Shown in pieces: positions 35,162-46,430 of a stretch of DNA of 64,000 nucleotides; positions within the stretch are counted from its first letter, which is position 1, and each line of letters opens with the position of its first letter. Source of the DNA: Cryptomeria japonica (Eukaryota > Streptophyta > Pinopsida > Cupressales > Cupressaceae); assembly GCF_030272615.1 (NCBI RefSeq), contig NC_081408.1, positions 199,373,341 to 199,437,340 on the forward strand, in the 5' to 3' direction. The notes under the pieces were generated by a model. The model searched no databases and was not told the origin of the DNA. It worked only from the letters and a program-made list of their open reading frames with translations. The position numbers were made by a program, and so were the translations under genes.

Positions 35162-35736
35162 TTTTCTAAATCTGTGAATGTGTTATACAATTTTCTCACA
35201 TTTTCCAAGTTACCATCATTAGTGATTTCATTCAACAAATTATCCAATGAAGGAATAACCTATTTTCATTTCTTCTTGGGTGTAAGTTTCTTTGCCGGTT
35301 GCCTTACCGCCTGTTGTTTCTTTCTCAAGGTTCTTGTTTTCTTGGGTGGAGGAGAGGGTACCAGTGAAGGTTTTCTCTTCCTTTCAACTCTTTTTAATTC
35401 CACAGGTATCTCACTATCAGATGATGTGCCAACCGGTGAGATATGTGCCTCCGGTTGCAGTCCTTCTAGCTCACTAGCTGATATACTAGTTATGTTCATA
35501 ACATTTTATTTGATTTCCTTTACTTGCTTAGAAGCATCTCATATATATTTCTCTCTTCTTTTCCTTTGCTTCATTTTTTGTACAATACTTTCAATTGTTT
35601 CAGCACTACCAAAAAATTCTTTAGTTGGTTCTCTAGGTGCAACTAATAAAGCTTTTGCATATATCTCAACAATGTTCAGATCTACCTCATAACCCATTTT
35701 TGTTACCCATATAGTTCTAGGAAGTATATCTTCCAT
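35162..35736 (-). pseudogene. E1 second ORF, basic Pro-rich segment
   Basis: 35736-35539 reads WVTKMGYEVDLNIVEIYAKA, and 35499-35266 reads PSPPPKKTRTLRKKQQAVRQ followed by PAKKLTPKKK. This is the counterpart of E2 26169-25720 (PSPTPRKTRQKQQAVRPPGK). The Lys/Arg clusters could be a nuclear-localisation signal. A frameshift near 35530 separates the two pieces. Confidence 0.65.
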
Positions 35737-35748
35737 CCATGTTTTATC

Positions 35749-36726
35749 TTAGATTTCCTTGTCATATTTATCTACTACACTGTATGGTAGTCTCTCTCTG
35801 GTTTTCATTTTGGTTTGAAATGTTTTAAAGTATTTAGTGATGTTGCTATCCTTTGCAGTACCCATGTCGGTGAAAGCTTCTTGTAATTGTTTGCCTACCG
35901 GTATGTCATATCCAAAATGTTTTTGTCCTATACCGGGGATCTCCTTTGTGAAATACAACATAAGGCATACTAAGAGATTGCCAAAATGGAATGTCCCTTT
36001 CTTATCACCTTTTATATTCTTCAAGTTATCTATAAGTTCATCCTTTAACCACTCACACACATCTATTTTTGCATCATTATTGATCATTTCATAAGCACTA
36101 TTAATGCAAAGACTAGAAACTGAATTAAGTCTATTTGCATGTGTAGTCTTGTAACCTAAAATCATACTTATGAATCTCACATTAATGTCCTTGATGTCAT
36201 TCACTCTCAAAGATCTACTATCAAATGTTGATCCGGTTAAGGTCATGACTTTGTTATTAGGAACCTTCTTTGTTTTGTCTGGTCTGTTGCCGGTTAAGGG
36301 TAAGCCTGTAACTGCCCTAATTGCTTGCCGGGTGAATTTGCAGATAGATTCCAACCAAAGAAATTCTCCATGTGCCCTACTTAGGACAATTCTCATAACT
36401 TCCTCTGGAAATTTAGGGATGTTCAAGATTTCCACAAAACCTAAAGTCTCAATAACCTTGTGCTCGGGTTTAACATTGCCATTTTCATCATAAATTATGG
36501 TTCTAAACATCTTTAACAACTCAGAACCTAATTCTTCAATATTGTAGTGAATATATATCCTAGGGTCTTCAACATAAGCTACACCTTTAGGAATCTTTGA
36601 AAATGTGCCAATGGAATCATCTTGCTTAGCTATCTCAGGAATAATTTTGAATACGGGCCTAGGGTGTTTTATATTTTCCACGACAGTAGGGTTTGCAATA
36701 AATTCAGGAGCAACAAAAGAAGCCAT
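35749..36726 (-). CDS. E1 second ORF, conserved globular core (best preserved)
   Basis: 325 codons open from MASFVAPEFIANPTVVENIK. Conserved blocks shared with E2 and H: IPKGVAYVEDPRIYIH, FPEEVMRIVLSRAHGEFLWL (H: IVLSRIHEDCLWL), AVTGLP, RVNDIKDINVRFISMILGYK, DVCEWLKDELIDNLKNIKGD and VDKYDKEI. Three diverged copies keeping the same blocks implies past protein-level selection. No signal peptide, membrane segment or known catalytic motif is visible. It replaces pol in the element and follows a zinc-knuckle protein. It is not a copia or gypsy gag, protease, integrase or RT by motif. Function unknown; the reading frame continues with breaks past 35749. Confidence 0.75.
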   Translation of the reverse strand: MASFVAPEFIANPTVVENIKHPRPVFKIIPEIAKQDDSIGTFSKIPKGVAYVEDPRIYIHYNIEELGSELLKMFRTIIYDENGNVKPEHKVIETLGFVEILNIPKFPEEVMRIVLSRAHGEFLWLESICKFTRQAIRAVTGLPLTGNRPDKTKKVPNNKVMTLTGSTFDSRSLRVNDIKDINVRFISMILGYKTTHANRLNSVSSLCINSAYEMINNDAKIDVCEWLKDELIDNLKNIKGDKKGTFHFGNLLVCLMLYFTKEIPGIGQKHFGYDIPVGKQLQEAFTDMGTAKDSNITKYFKTFQTKMKTRERLPYSVVDKYDKEI

Positions 36727-37075
36727 TTGAAAAATGCCTTTAGCTGCTTGATAATGTCTGAATGCTTGAAAGAAATCACTTCACACCTTCGCCTTGAATG
36801 CATTTGCTCAGATTTCATGCTCTCTGCTTAATTTGAATGCTCGGTAAATAAATAATGAAGGAAAACTGATGATTTATAATAAAATTTCTTTCAACAACCA
36901 TAATAAATGCTCGCCGGTTAAGTGAAAAATCAACACATCTATGAGTAAGGAAGAAATATATCTTCTCACCATCGACCGAGGGTAATCTGCATGATATTCA
37001 ATTCGCTGCAATACCCCCAAAGGGTTACTTCTTAGTTGGATGAAGAATCTCCTACTGGTGGAGTAATACTTTGTT
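36727..37075 (-). other. E1 spacer between ORFs
   Basis: No coding. Sequence blocks are shared with 27210-27500 of E2 (aatgctcggt, ttctcaccatc-accgaggg, ggtggagtaatact). A tandem tctaccggtggagtaatactt-type duplication lies at about 37055-37095. Confidence 0.4.
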
Positions 37076-38127
37076 CTACCGGTGGAGTAATACTTTGCCT
37101 TTCAAATTGGGTCCTTTATTATTTGCCGGTGAAGTCTTGCTTCTACAAATTTTTGCAATATGTCCATTCTTGTTACAAGCATAACAAGTTACATTATTAT
37201 TTTGAATAGCCTTTCCATATCCTATGCCAGTTTGTGTTATGCATTGATTAGATAAGTGCCCAAATCTTCCACAAACATAACATCTTACATTCATTCTGTA
37301 GTTTTCTGAATTATGACCAGCTTTGTTTCATTTGGAACATTGACAAGTGGGTGCATTAATGTTCTGATTGTTTCTAGATCTACACTGATTTTCTCTATGA
37401 CCATACTTGTTACAATTAAAGCATTTCCCATTAAATTTGTAAGCATTAGGTTGTCTTACCGGTTTAATGTGATCATGATTGTTTGCAGTACCGAAAATTT
37501 CTCCAACTTCAAATCCAAGTCCATTAGTATCTCCATTAGGTTTATGACTTTTCAGCATATCATCAAGTTCCTCTGAACTTTTCTTGAATTTCTCTTTGTG
37601 TTGATTTGTAGCAGCCAACTCATTTTCTAGAATTCCCATTTGTCTCATAAGTTCAGTTTTATCATGTTGTATGTGAATCAGATCTGTCTTTAACATATCA
37701 TTTTCATGACCAAGTCTTAGATTTTCATTTCCAGTATCATTGAGTCTCCTAGTCAAGTCATCTTCATTCTTCCTCCTATCTTCAATGTCTTTACAAAATC
37801 TCATAGTCACATCTTGCATTTCATTCCTCATAGTATTATTTTCTTGTCTCGACTTGTTCACAAGTTCATAAGAGTTTCCTTTTCATCATTATCACTCTAT
37901 ATCTTCTCATGAAGTTCTTTTCCTTTATTTCTAGCAATAGTAAGATTCTCCTGAAGTCCTTGAATGAATTCCTGTGCAGTCCTTAGATCATCTTCAAGTT
38001 TGATATTCTTCAACTTCTCTGAATCATAGTCTACATGATCTCCTTCCAATTGCTTTTGTAAGTTCTCCATCTATACCAGTGTTAGAATCTTCCTCAAGAT
38101 GTTAGGCTTTTGAAAATAGAGGACCAG
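37076..38127 (-). pseudogene. E1 first ORF: coiled coil plus zinc knuckles
   Basis: 37861-37328 carries the coiled coil (MGILENELAATNQHKEKFKK) and the first knuckle CFNCNKYGHRENQC in one frame. After a frameshift, 37294-37076 carries CYVCGRFGHLSNQC and CYACNKNGHIAKIC. A second knuckle lies at the break. The upstream coil from 38100 is interrupted by stops. The same architecture as E2 and H. Confidence 0.8.
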
Positions 38128-38139
38128 GATCTGATACCA
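38128..38139 (-). other. E1 primer-binding site
   Basis: gatctgatacca reads TGGTATCAGATC on the minus strand; one mismatch to the initiator-Met complement. Confidence 0.88.
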
Positions 38140-38141
38140 AT

Positions 38142-38917
38142 TGTTAGGATTAATGATAGTCCCAAAGATACTGAGACGGGGGCATGAATTAGTATCTAAC
38201 CGATTAGAAGAATATTTAACCTTATTAAGAACTTTGCATTCCAAAATAGTGTACCGGTAAATAAGAATTCATGCAATAAATAGGAACAATAAAGACAACA
38301 TAGAAAATACACCATAACACAAGATGTTTAACGAGGAAACCCAGTGTGGGAAAAACCTCAGTGGGATTTGTGACCCACAATATTCACTCACTGGCCAATG
38401 AATAAATATTACTTACAATGAGAGGCCTGCACATGCAGGAAGGACAACTGCTCAATCTATAAGATAGAAGTCTCACTGACTTACAAAATGGGTTATGAAA
38501 ATCCAATACAATGTACTGCTTCAAAGTAGCATCAACTATGCTAGGTTCAGTACTGGTTTAAGCTCATTCTATAACCAAAACCTTTGCTGTCAACTATATC
38601 TCCTTATACAAAATATTATTCATTCATGCTTCCTTCTACCATACTTCTTACCATAAAACTTCTTAAAAAAATGACCTATAAGATCTTATACATGTATATG
38701 AGTCTTCTACAATATGCCTTGTCGACTTTACAAAAGATAATTACATTTAAATACAATAAACAAAAGTTCATTCCCTGTCGGCTGGGATGCCGGTATGCAT
38801 TGTAGCCACTATCGGTGAAGCGCCTGCCGGTGACTTTACTAGATGAATGCCAGGGGGTTGCCAGAAGGTTGCCATCAATGAAAACACCATTTCTCATTAG
38901 AGACTAGAATGCCAATA
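38142..38917 (-). repeat. E1 5' LTR
   Basis: 776 bp, tgttaggattaatgatag to aatgccaata (final CA now TA). It is closer to 20968-21789 than to the E2 LTRs, since both carry the extra aatgatagt after ggatt, confirming the pairing. Confidence 0.92.
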
Positions 38918-38922
38918 GATTG

Positions 38923-39660
38923 GACCTCTCGATGTGTTTCTAGGATGTCTTATGTGTTGGATATTATTTGTTTGGTCTAAGGCCGACATAGTTTGTAATT
39001 ATGTAATTGGTTTATTATTTTGTGGCCAACCTAATTGTTTATGGTCGAGGGCTTGTATATATAGATATAATATCTCATTACAGATCATCATGGTTATGTT
39101 AGAGGTCATGGTCAAGGGATGTAATGTGTGAATAATGTAATATCTTTCAAGCAGAGGATTTGGTCAATCATTGGAGATCGAATTGGGTTTATGTAAGAGG
39201 ATTTAGTCCTCCAGTATTGAGCTTAACCAAAACTATACTCAGGCATAGGAGATGCTATCTTTTGCAGTTCAACACTTCTCTGTATTGTAGTCTGGATTTG
39301 TATGTAGTCAGTGAGACTCCTTTTGTGATGAGAAGTGCGCTCTAGGATGTTGGCATTCCTGTAAGTGTAGGCCCCTCAATTGTAATTCACATACTCACTA
39401 CAAAAGTATTATTTGACTATGGGTAGGCTTCCCATCGTGGTTTTTCCCTTTATTGGGTTTTCCACGTATAAATCTTGGTGTCATATGGATGGTATTTATT
39501 ATGTAATTATTGTTTATGCGTAATTGGTTTAACTGCTATTCCAGTATTAATGTTTTGGGTTCCGGTATTAAAGTTTTAATTGCTAATGGTTCCGGTAGTC
39601 TATGACAATTGATTCAACCCCCCCTCTCAGTTGTCTTCCAGTTATTTGGACTATCTAATA
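38923..39660 (+). repeat. A 3' LTR, part 2
   Basis: Resumes at tggacctctcgatgtg, in register with 12596 of the 5' LTR, and ends ctatctaata. The hairpin gacaattga/tcagttgtc (39604-39635) keeps pairing through a G-U wobble. Confidence 0.93.
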
Positions 39661-39665
39661 GAATA

Positions 39666-42167
39666 TATTTATCTGTAAGAAGAGGCATATGATCATTGGG
39701 AGGAAGGTTAAGTCCTGGATTTCTAAGTTTACCCAAGGATAAAATCATCTCATTTTTCAATTTTTGATATGATTTAAAGAGAGCATCACTTCTAGGTTGA
39801 AGAGGTTGGAATTGTTCAGACCAAAAATAATCAAGACAAACATCTCCATGCCTCACCATAGGTTGATATATGCTATGATTAACAGTTATGATTTTATCAT
39901 CATGAGGAAATTTCAAACACTTATGAACAATAGAAGCAATCACTTTCATGGAAGAGAGCCAAGGATGTCCCGACTTCACACGAAATTGATTAGATGTGGG
40001 AATGGAAGCCAAGAAAACATCTAAATATTTATTTCCAACATGAATAGGAAGTGTGACAGAACCAATGATGAGACAAGAGAATCCATAAAAAACTCTAACT
40101 ATCACATCAGTTTCATCATATGTAACTTGATGCAATTGCAAAGTATAAATAAATTATTCAGTATAATATTAACCATGCAAGATGGATCAATAAGAACTCC
40201 TTGGGAAGGTATGCCTTTTATTTTCATAGTTATATATAATGGGCCATCGGGTGCTTCAATAATCTCACTAGGATCAAATGTAATGTATAAGTCTTTAGGA
40301 GGTTCTATTTGATCTATAAGGTTCACCACATTATTAGACTCAAGGCCAAGATCATCGGGAGAGAAGGCAAGACGATTAGTCTCAATCACATAAGTGGAAT
40401 GGGAAGGTAAAGGATCAATGAAAATTTGAAGATTTTGATTAGGAGGAGCTACTGATTTGTTTTCTTTATCATTCACACCAGCTAGATATATGGTATTGTT
40501 ATCAATCAAGTCTCGAACCTTACTTCTCAAGGAATAACACTTTTTAGTGTCATGACTGGGTTGACGATGGTATTGGAAAAAGGCTTTTGAATCAAAGGCA
40601 GGTGGTAAAGGCTTAGTTGTATCAATTGGTTTAATAGGGGGAAGTTTCCACACATTCCTTTGTAACAATTATGACATAATACAATGCAAAGACTCATTAA
40701 GAGGTGTGAACTATTTTCTAAAGTATTTGGACAAAGGAGGCACACCTGTTGTTGTGGTTGATACTTGAGTGTTATTGTTGTCATTGAATTTGATGAATCC
40801 CCTATTCATTTTGAACTTTGCAAAAGGTTTTTGAGAAATTTTACTTTTATCACTCAAAGCCATTGAAGAGGATTGTTCTAGTTGACTCATGGTAATTTGA
40901 TAATTGTGAAGTATTGCGCACAACTACACAAAGGAAGTAAACTCAGGAAAGAGAAGTTTATCCCTAATATATTTTTGAAAATTATAAATAAAAATTATTT
41001 GAATATCTTGATCAGGCACAAGAAAATAAATTTGAGAATACAAATGCTTATATCTACCAAAAAAATCAGTCACTTTTTCTTTAACACCTTGCTTGCAATG
41101 CATCAAATCTGTCAAAGTGATCTTAGGAGAAATATTATTGTGAAATTATTGAATGAAGGCATTAGCCAATTGTTGAAATGAAGTAATAGAATAAGGAGGC
41201 AAAGAACAATACCATTGCAAAGCTTTATCCCTTAGTTCTCTAGTAAATAATTTAGCCATCAATCTTTGGTCATGAGAAAAGTCACTACACAAAGTTTGAA
41301 ATGTTTTCACATGAGTCAAGGGATGACCTTTTCCATTATAAAGCTCCAATTAAGGGACTTCCACATGTTTAGGAGGGACAACATGACCAATGTCATTGGA
41401 TAACGAGCTCGTTACATCAAATGTAGGCACATTATACTTAGATTGATTCATGGAAGCTATTTGTTGTTGTAAGGAAGACACTGTTTGGGCTAGATTATTG
41501 ATGGCAGCTTCAATAGAAGGGTTTAGGGTATGAGAGAGGGTTGAGTAACAAATGAAAGAATCACTTGAGGAGGGATGAAATAATTATGATTAGAAGAGTT
41601 TCCCCCTTGACTAACACTTGTAGGTATGATATTTTGAGTAGAAGTAGCCATGATGTTGGAGGTAAAAGTGGGAACACTCACCATAGGGGTAGTCAAGGGA
41701 ATGGAGTGATTAAATTGACTAGGAGGTTGTGTGTAACCACTTGTACTTTGACACAACTCTTCATAGGCATAATATTAGAATCAACAATATGAGCAATACC
41801 ATGCAAGATATCAACACAAAGCTTATCACTTTGAACCATTCTTTTTAATTCTTCAATCAATGAGAGAGCTTCACTTTTAGGGTATTGTTGACTCATCCAT
41901 TGTTGAAGATTTTCAAATTGCTTGTCGATCTTCTCCAATTGGTCAACGAAAAAACCTAGTAAGTGATTCCTCCACATCATGAGAATTATGAAAACATTGA
42001 GGATAAATGAGGACATTTGTAGGATTGCTGGAACCACCAACATCCTCATGGAATAAGTTATCCAAATTAGGTTCCATCTCCTTTGTAATTAAACCTTGGG
42101 AAGCCTTAATTTTATAATTTATTCTCACAGGGATATTATAGGTTGGACTAATAGTAGTAAAACTCAT
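39666..42167 (-). pseudogene. B gag and protease-like region
   Basis: In minus order: N-terminal part (42167 on, MSFTTISPTYNIPV); a capsid-type retrotransposon gag (41349-41146, YNGKGHPLTHVKTFQTLCSD and ELRDKALQWYCSLP; 41115-40924, KEKVTDFFGRYKHLYSQI); then a zinc-binding-like FFQYHRQPSHDTKKCYSLRS. A retropepsin-like region follows, with GVLIDPSCMVNII where D-S/T-G is expected (DP, so inactive). Then SGHPWLSSMKVIASIVHKCL, a typical gypsy protease end. Stops and frameshifts at about 41120, 40670 and 40140. The frame runs into the A insertion and continues at 12110. Confidence 0.8.
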
Positions 42168-42181
42168 GCACTAAGGGAGGG

Positions 42182-43060
42182 AAATTGGAACCTAATTGAA
42201 TAATACAATTTAAAAAACAAAAATGATTATTCAATTAAATAAGAAAATTGATTGAAAAGGTGAAAAATTATGCACCTGTCTAGGAAATTGAAATTTAAAA
42301 TTAGGGCTTTGCTAAAATAACCTCTTAATTTAAAATTTAAATTATCCACTAGGAGATAGAAATTCGAATTTAAAATTAGGGCTAAAAATAACTTCTTAAT
42401 TTTAAAAATTAAAATTGAAAGTGATTGATAGGAAATTTAATTTTAAAATTAGGGCCTTGTAAAAATAACCTCTTAATTTTAAAATTTAAATTTAAAATGT
42501 GATGATCAAATTTAAAAATTGAAATAATCAATTTGAATCTAAAAATTAGTTCTCTTTTAATTAACCACTTAATTTTAAAATTTAAATTTGAAATTGTTCA
42601 CAAGAAATTTAAATTTAAAATTAGGGTCTTGTAAAATGAACCTCTTAATTTTAGAATTTAAATTTAAAATTTGAAATTTGATCCAAGATTGCAAATTTGA
42701 ATTTGAAGCCACTCTAAAATGATAAATTCAAAATTTAAACAACCCACAAGCTCAATTTTTTTTTTTTGAAAATTAGGGTTTTTGCAATTAACCACTTAAT
42801 TTAAATGTGAAATTTGAATTGCATGTGAAAATTTGAATTTTGAAATTGAATAACACATAGATATGAAACAATTAATCCAAGTTATTCAATTCACTAGCTC
42901 AATTTTGAAATTAAAAATTACAGTTTTAGTGAAATTAACCTCTAAATTTTTAAAATTTGCAAGGAAATCAAACTTGTAAATAAAAATTTTAATTTTAATT
43001 TCTAGACACACTCAAATTTGAAAACAAAAATCAGAAGTAAGCATAGGACATGTCAAGTTC
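42182..43060 (-). repeat. B leader: AT-rich degenerate repeat
   Basis: Between the 5' LTR and gag of B, a unit resembling taaaattagggcttgtaaaa followed by taacctcttaattttaaaat recurs about six times (near 42300, 42370, 42440, 42550, 42620, 42770) with variable length. It carries no coding. It may be a packaging leader expanded by slippage. Confidence 0.65.
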
Positions 43061-43067
43061 ACCAAAA

Positions 43068-44215
43068 TGTAAGGGGGAAAGTTTGGTTTGACAATTTGCA
43101 ACATAGAAGGGAGAAATCACCAAGTCAATTTTGCTTAAAAACCTTTACATTCAAAAGAGGGAAGGGAATCCACTAGATTCAGTCACAAATTAGATTAAGG
43201 ATTGAAATATTGAATGGATTGATTAAGTATTGTGTGGGTTTTCCTCTCTTTTGTAAGTTGAAATTCTGAATTAAGGTAAAGTGATGAAAAATGAAGGTAA
43301 AACTAAGAAAACAATGAGCTACATATGTGAGATTTTTGTGTGCACCCGGATTTGAGCAGTATAAGACAAGTCGGATCTAGTCCTCAAAACATATCCTAAA
43401 AATCTGGGACCATGGTGCATCACAATGGTCCTTCAAACTTTTTGCATGTTGAAAAAGGTCGATTCATTTCTGTGAATGAAGCTTATTTGAAGAGTACAAC
43501 TCTGTACTTGTTTCCTACACACATAAAGAATGGGGAAAAGGTTGGGAATAGGGGTTTGCCTTAGGTCAAACCCCTATTTTGGAATTAACCATGAAATTGA
43601 AATAAAGATAATTGAAATGACTGAAAGGAAATGATCTCCTTTTGAGGGAGATGTTGAATTATGACTGAAAATTGAATGATGATACCTCGTGAAGTTTTTC
43701 TTGCCTCCACATGGAATTAGGGTTTCATAAAATAGGATGTAGATCTCCACTTCAATGCTTGATTCTTGACTTTATTGCTGCTCCAAGGCTTCAAGGAAGA
43801 CTGAAAATGCTCAATTTCTCTTGAATGTTTTCTCTCATGTGTGTGCTCAATACTTCTTGACTCTTGTGGATGTTCAAATGAGAGGGGAAATCCTCTTTAC
43901 ATACTTGCTCGTCGAGAAAACTGATTAATTTTCTGACATGAGCTGACACGAAGAGGGGGGAATCCTACTCATATTTGAAATGTTGCATTGGCTTTTGAGG
44001 GGCCCCAAATTAGGGTGGACCATGCCATGGCACCATGTTCTTGCCCTATTTTGGGGTAGGCTTAAGGTGCTTGATGAGGTGCATTTTGAGTTTTATGGCA
44101 TTTGTGATGTGTATGAGCATAATCAGGTCTTCAATCAAGCCAAGGGGCACAAACACTAAGGTGAAGACCCAAATGCAATCAAAATTACAAAGGGGTGCAA
44201 TTTTAGGATGCTAAA
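43068..44215 (-). repeat. B 5' LTR
   Basis: Starts tgtaagggggaaag and ends gatgctaaa on the + strand, followed by aagat. On the minus strand the next internal bases read TTTTGGTGAACTTGACATG. A PBS beginning TGG is therefore possible, but I cannot name the tRNA. Confidence 0.94.
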
Positions 44216-44220
44216 AAGAT

Positions 44221-44748
44221 GTTTTCAGCTACATTCATGTTTCTTTGGAAGAGTATAATCACAGCAAGATTAATGATTTTAATAGAACTCATCTAGTTGA
44301 TGGTGCACAAATATTTAAGGTAGATTATGCTAGTCTAGGGGATAAGGGTTTGGATGCTTGGAGAAATTTCCTTGTATTTGATGATGAAGATATTATTAAG
44401 ATTGTGTTAAGTAGAATTCATGAAGATTGTTTATGGTTGGATCAACCATATCCAATTTCCAAGGAAGCCCTAAGGGATATAATTGGATCGTGTTCGAATA
44501 GAATGATACCTTCTTTGAAGTTTGTAAAGAATGATGAAGTGAATAGATTGACAAGTGTCATGTTAGATAATAGAGCCTTTCAGATGGATAGTATTTTTGA
44601 TTTGGCAGTTAGATATGCGACTACGGGAATTTCATACAAGGTGTATTACAAGAATATAGAAGGTTTGTCTTCTTCCATGGCAGTATATGTGGCTTATCAG
44701 ATGGTGAAAAAAAAAGTTGATTATGATCTGTGTGAATTGTTGAGATGA
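44221..44748 (+). pseudogene. H second ORF, conserved core (after B)
   Basis: In phase with 9183-9317 after removing B and one aagat. It reads VFSYIHVSLEEYN, FDDEDIIKIVLSRIHEDCLW, PISKEALRDIIGS and RAFQMDSIFDLAVRYATTGI, parallel to E1 and E2 (FPEDIIRIVLSGVHDEFFWL, RSLRVNDVKDINVRFVSMIL). More diverged than E1 is from E2, so H is a separate, older family with the same protein. Stop at 44746-44748. Confidence 0.75.
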
Positions 44749-46260
44749 TAGTTGTTGGACAAACTTTGGTTGATGAAGAATGGGATGTACCCTTTCTACC
44801 ATGGATCTCTTATTGTGTGCTTGGTATTCTATTTTCCCAATGCTTTGCCTAGAATAAATAATTTGTTGTATGGAGAAGAGATGCTTATGTCAGTGCTTAG
44901 GTTAAGGAATATTTGGAGAGTTTGAATGATTGTGATGCTACTTGTCACAAGTTTGCTATAGATATTTATAAAGATATGGTTGTGAGAAATCAGATTCCTT
45001 TGAAAGTTGAAGAATGGTATAGAGATGATATTGCTTTCTTAGTTGACGAGGACAATTATTTCATTGAAGCTATTATTCCAAGGACTTCATGGGTGGCTAA
45101 GCCTCCCTATGATGTGTCAGAAGATAAATATATGAACATTATAGATATAATTCTTAAAATGTTAAAAGATTTGAATGATGAAAGATTTAGAACATATGAT
45201 GAGATTATGGGAAGATATGTTGGAAAGAAATATAGAAAAGTTGAGTATGTGCCAAAAGGAATGGGAGAAAGGAAATCTTTTGCAGAAGCTTATTCTTCAA
45301 CATCTAAGGTTTTGAAATCTAAACACGTGAGAAAAGAGTGTGCAAAAGAAGAGATTGTAGAAAGTGACGATGAAGAAATAGAGAAGATTAGCGTGCAAAA
45401 GAGTGTTGTTGTGAGAAAGAAGGTGATTTATTCCCCTATTTCTTCTAAAGAAATTTATTTTGATATTGAAAAAGTGCATGAGTTTCTTGGGAGATCGAAT
45501 GGTCTGAAAAGTATTCATGAGTTGTATCTTACTATTCCATCTTATGATCAAGATACCATTTAATAGGCTTGTGTAACATATTTACTCCAAAATAATCTTG
45601 TTCCTAGTAATGTTGCTGGTGTTCTTCTAGAAGTATTGATAGAATTGTTTATTAAGTGTATGGTTACAGTTGCTAATGACAATAGTGATTCAAGTGAACC
45701 TTGTATAGAATACAATTTGACAAAGAAAATGATAGAGAAGTTCCTAAGGGCACATCATGACCTTAAGCTTAATTTGATTAGTTTTAGAAAGATGATGGAT
45801 AATGCAAGATGGTTGTGTAGGTATTGGTTGAGGTGACCTGCAGACACAAAAAAGTTTAAAGATGAAATAGAATCCATTGAGTCTCAACTTACTGAGTTAG
45901 CCCAGTCTTTCAATATTTACAAGGATGCAAATATTGCAATGAGATCTAAGGTTCAAGATATTCATTCTTAGTTGTCACTATGAAAAAAGAAAAGAGAGGA
46001 ATATGTGAAGTTGTTTTGTGGACATAAGGTTTCCATGAAGTTATGATTATCTACTTTTCTTAGAATTTTGGCTGAAGTTGAAAAGTTTGAATAGAGTGTG
46101 GTTAATGTTGATGTTTTTGATACTGCAATAAATTTGTGCATTGATTGTGAGTGTTAGAGTAGAATTTTGTCTGCCACTATTTGTTCATGGAACTCTTCTT
46201 TTGTGGGTTTGAAGAAGCAATACAAGGATATTTGGCTTGGAAATGTTTGATAGGTATTTT
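44749..46260 (+). pseudogene. H second ORF, C-terminal part
   Basis: After a frameshift, 44913-45563 reads YKDMVVRNQIPLKVEEWYRD, then FIEAIIPRTSWVAKPPYDVS (E2: WMEAVVPRTI). A Lys/Glu-rich segment with KECAKEEIVESDDEEIEK follows. 45636-45836 reads LFIKCMVTVANDNSDSSEPC. Beyond 45840 only a decayed helical tail with many stops remains. No linker as acidic as in E1 or E2. Function unknown. Confidence 0.6.
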
Positions 46261-46430
46261 TGTTTTCTTTTGTGAGGATGTCTATTAGGGAGAGTTGTAG
46301 TTTTACTCAATATCATTTTGGCTTATAGAATTACCCTTTGTCTTTGATGTCAAAGGGGGAGAAATATTGTTGATAGGAGAAATATTTTTGAGGAATTTTT
46401 TATTTTTCCATCAATGACAAAGGAGTAGAT
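46261..46430 (+). other. H polypurine tracts
   Basis: A box caaagggggag at 46351-46361 within ctttgatgtcaaaggggg, and a decayed terminal PPT (aaaggagtagat) at 46419-46430 preceded by ccatcaatgac. Same motif set as A, C and E. Confidence 0.75.

Larger units (their letters stand above)
20968..38917 (-). mobile_element. E1: non-autonomous copia-like element
   Basis: 3' LTR 20968-21789, 5' LTR 38142-38917, target duplication gattg (20963-20967, 38918-38922). The PBS at 38128-38139 and the PPT next to 21790 fix the minus orientation. Without E2 and F it is about 6.6 kb, the same as E2. It encodes a coiled-coil/zinc-knuckle protein and a long second ORF of unknown function, with no protease, integrase or RT. 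Its LTR start and end, PPT and PBS type resemble A and C, which would have supplied enzymes. It inserted into A's 3' LTR. Confidence 0.92.
12116..39660 (+). mobile_element. Element A: copia retrotransposon, nested host
   Basis: The 5' LTR is 12116-13332. The 3' LTR is split into 20523-20967 and 38923-39660. The target duplication gaata lies at 12111-12115 and 39661-39665. Without its guests A is about 6.9 kb. The internal region encodes, in copia order, gag, protease, integrase, RT and RNase H on the + strand, all with stops. Repeated agggggag boxes before the 3' LTR and the RT and RNase H sequences suggest the Sirevirus (SIRE/Maximus) lineage. A landed in the tail of B's ORF and received E3 (with G inside) and E1 (with E2 and F inside). 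Confidence 0.93.
9318..44215 (-). mobile_element. Element B: gypsy-like gag-protease element without pol
   Basis: Two ~1.15-kb LTRs (9318-10475 and 43068-44215) start TGTAAGGGGG on the + strand. The left copy ends gatgctaca and the right copy gatgctaaa. The target duplication is aagat (9313-9317, 44216-44220). The minus orientation follows from a polypurine tract next to the left LTR and from gag-protease coding on the minus strand. Without nested element A, B is about 7.3 kb. It encodes gag, a protease-like region and a proline-rich tail, but no RT, RNase H or integrase, so it depended on another element (TR-GAG type). It inserted into the second ORF of H. Confidence 0.9.
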
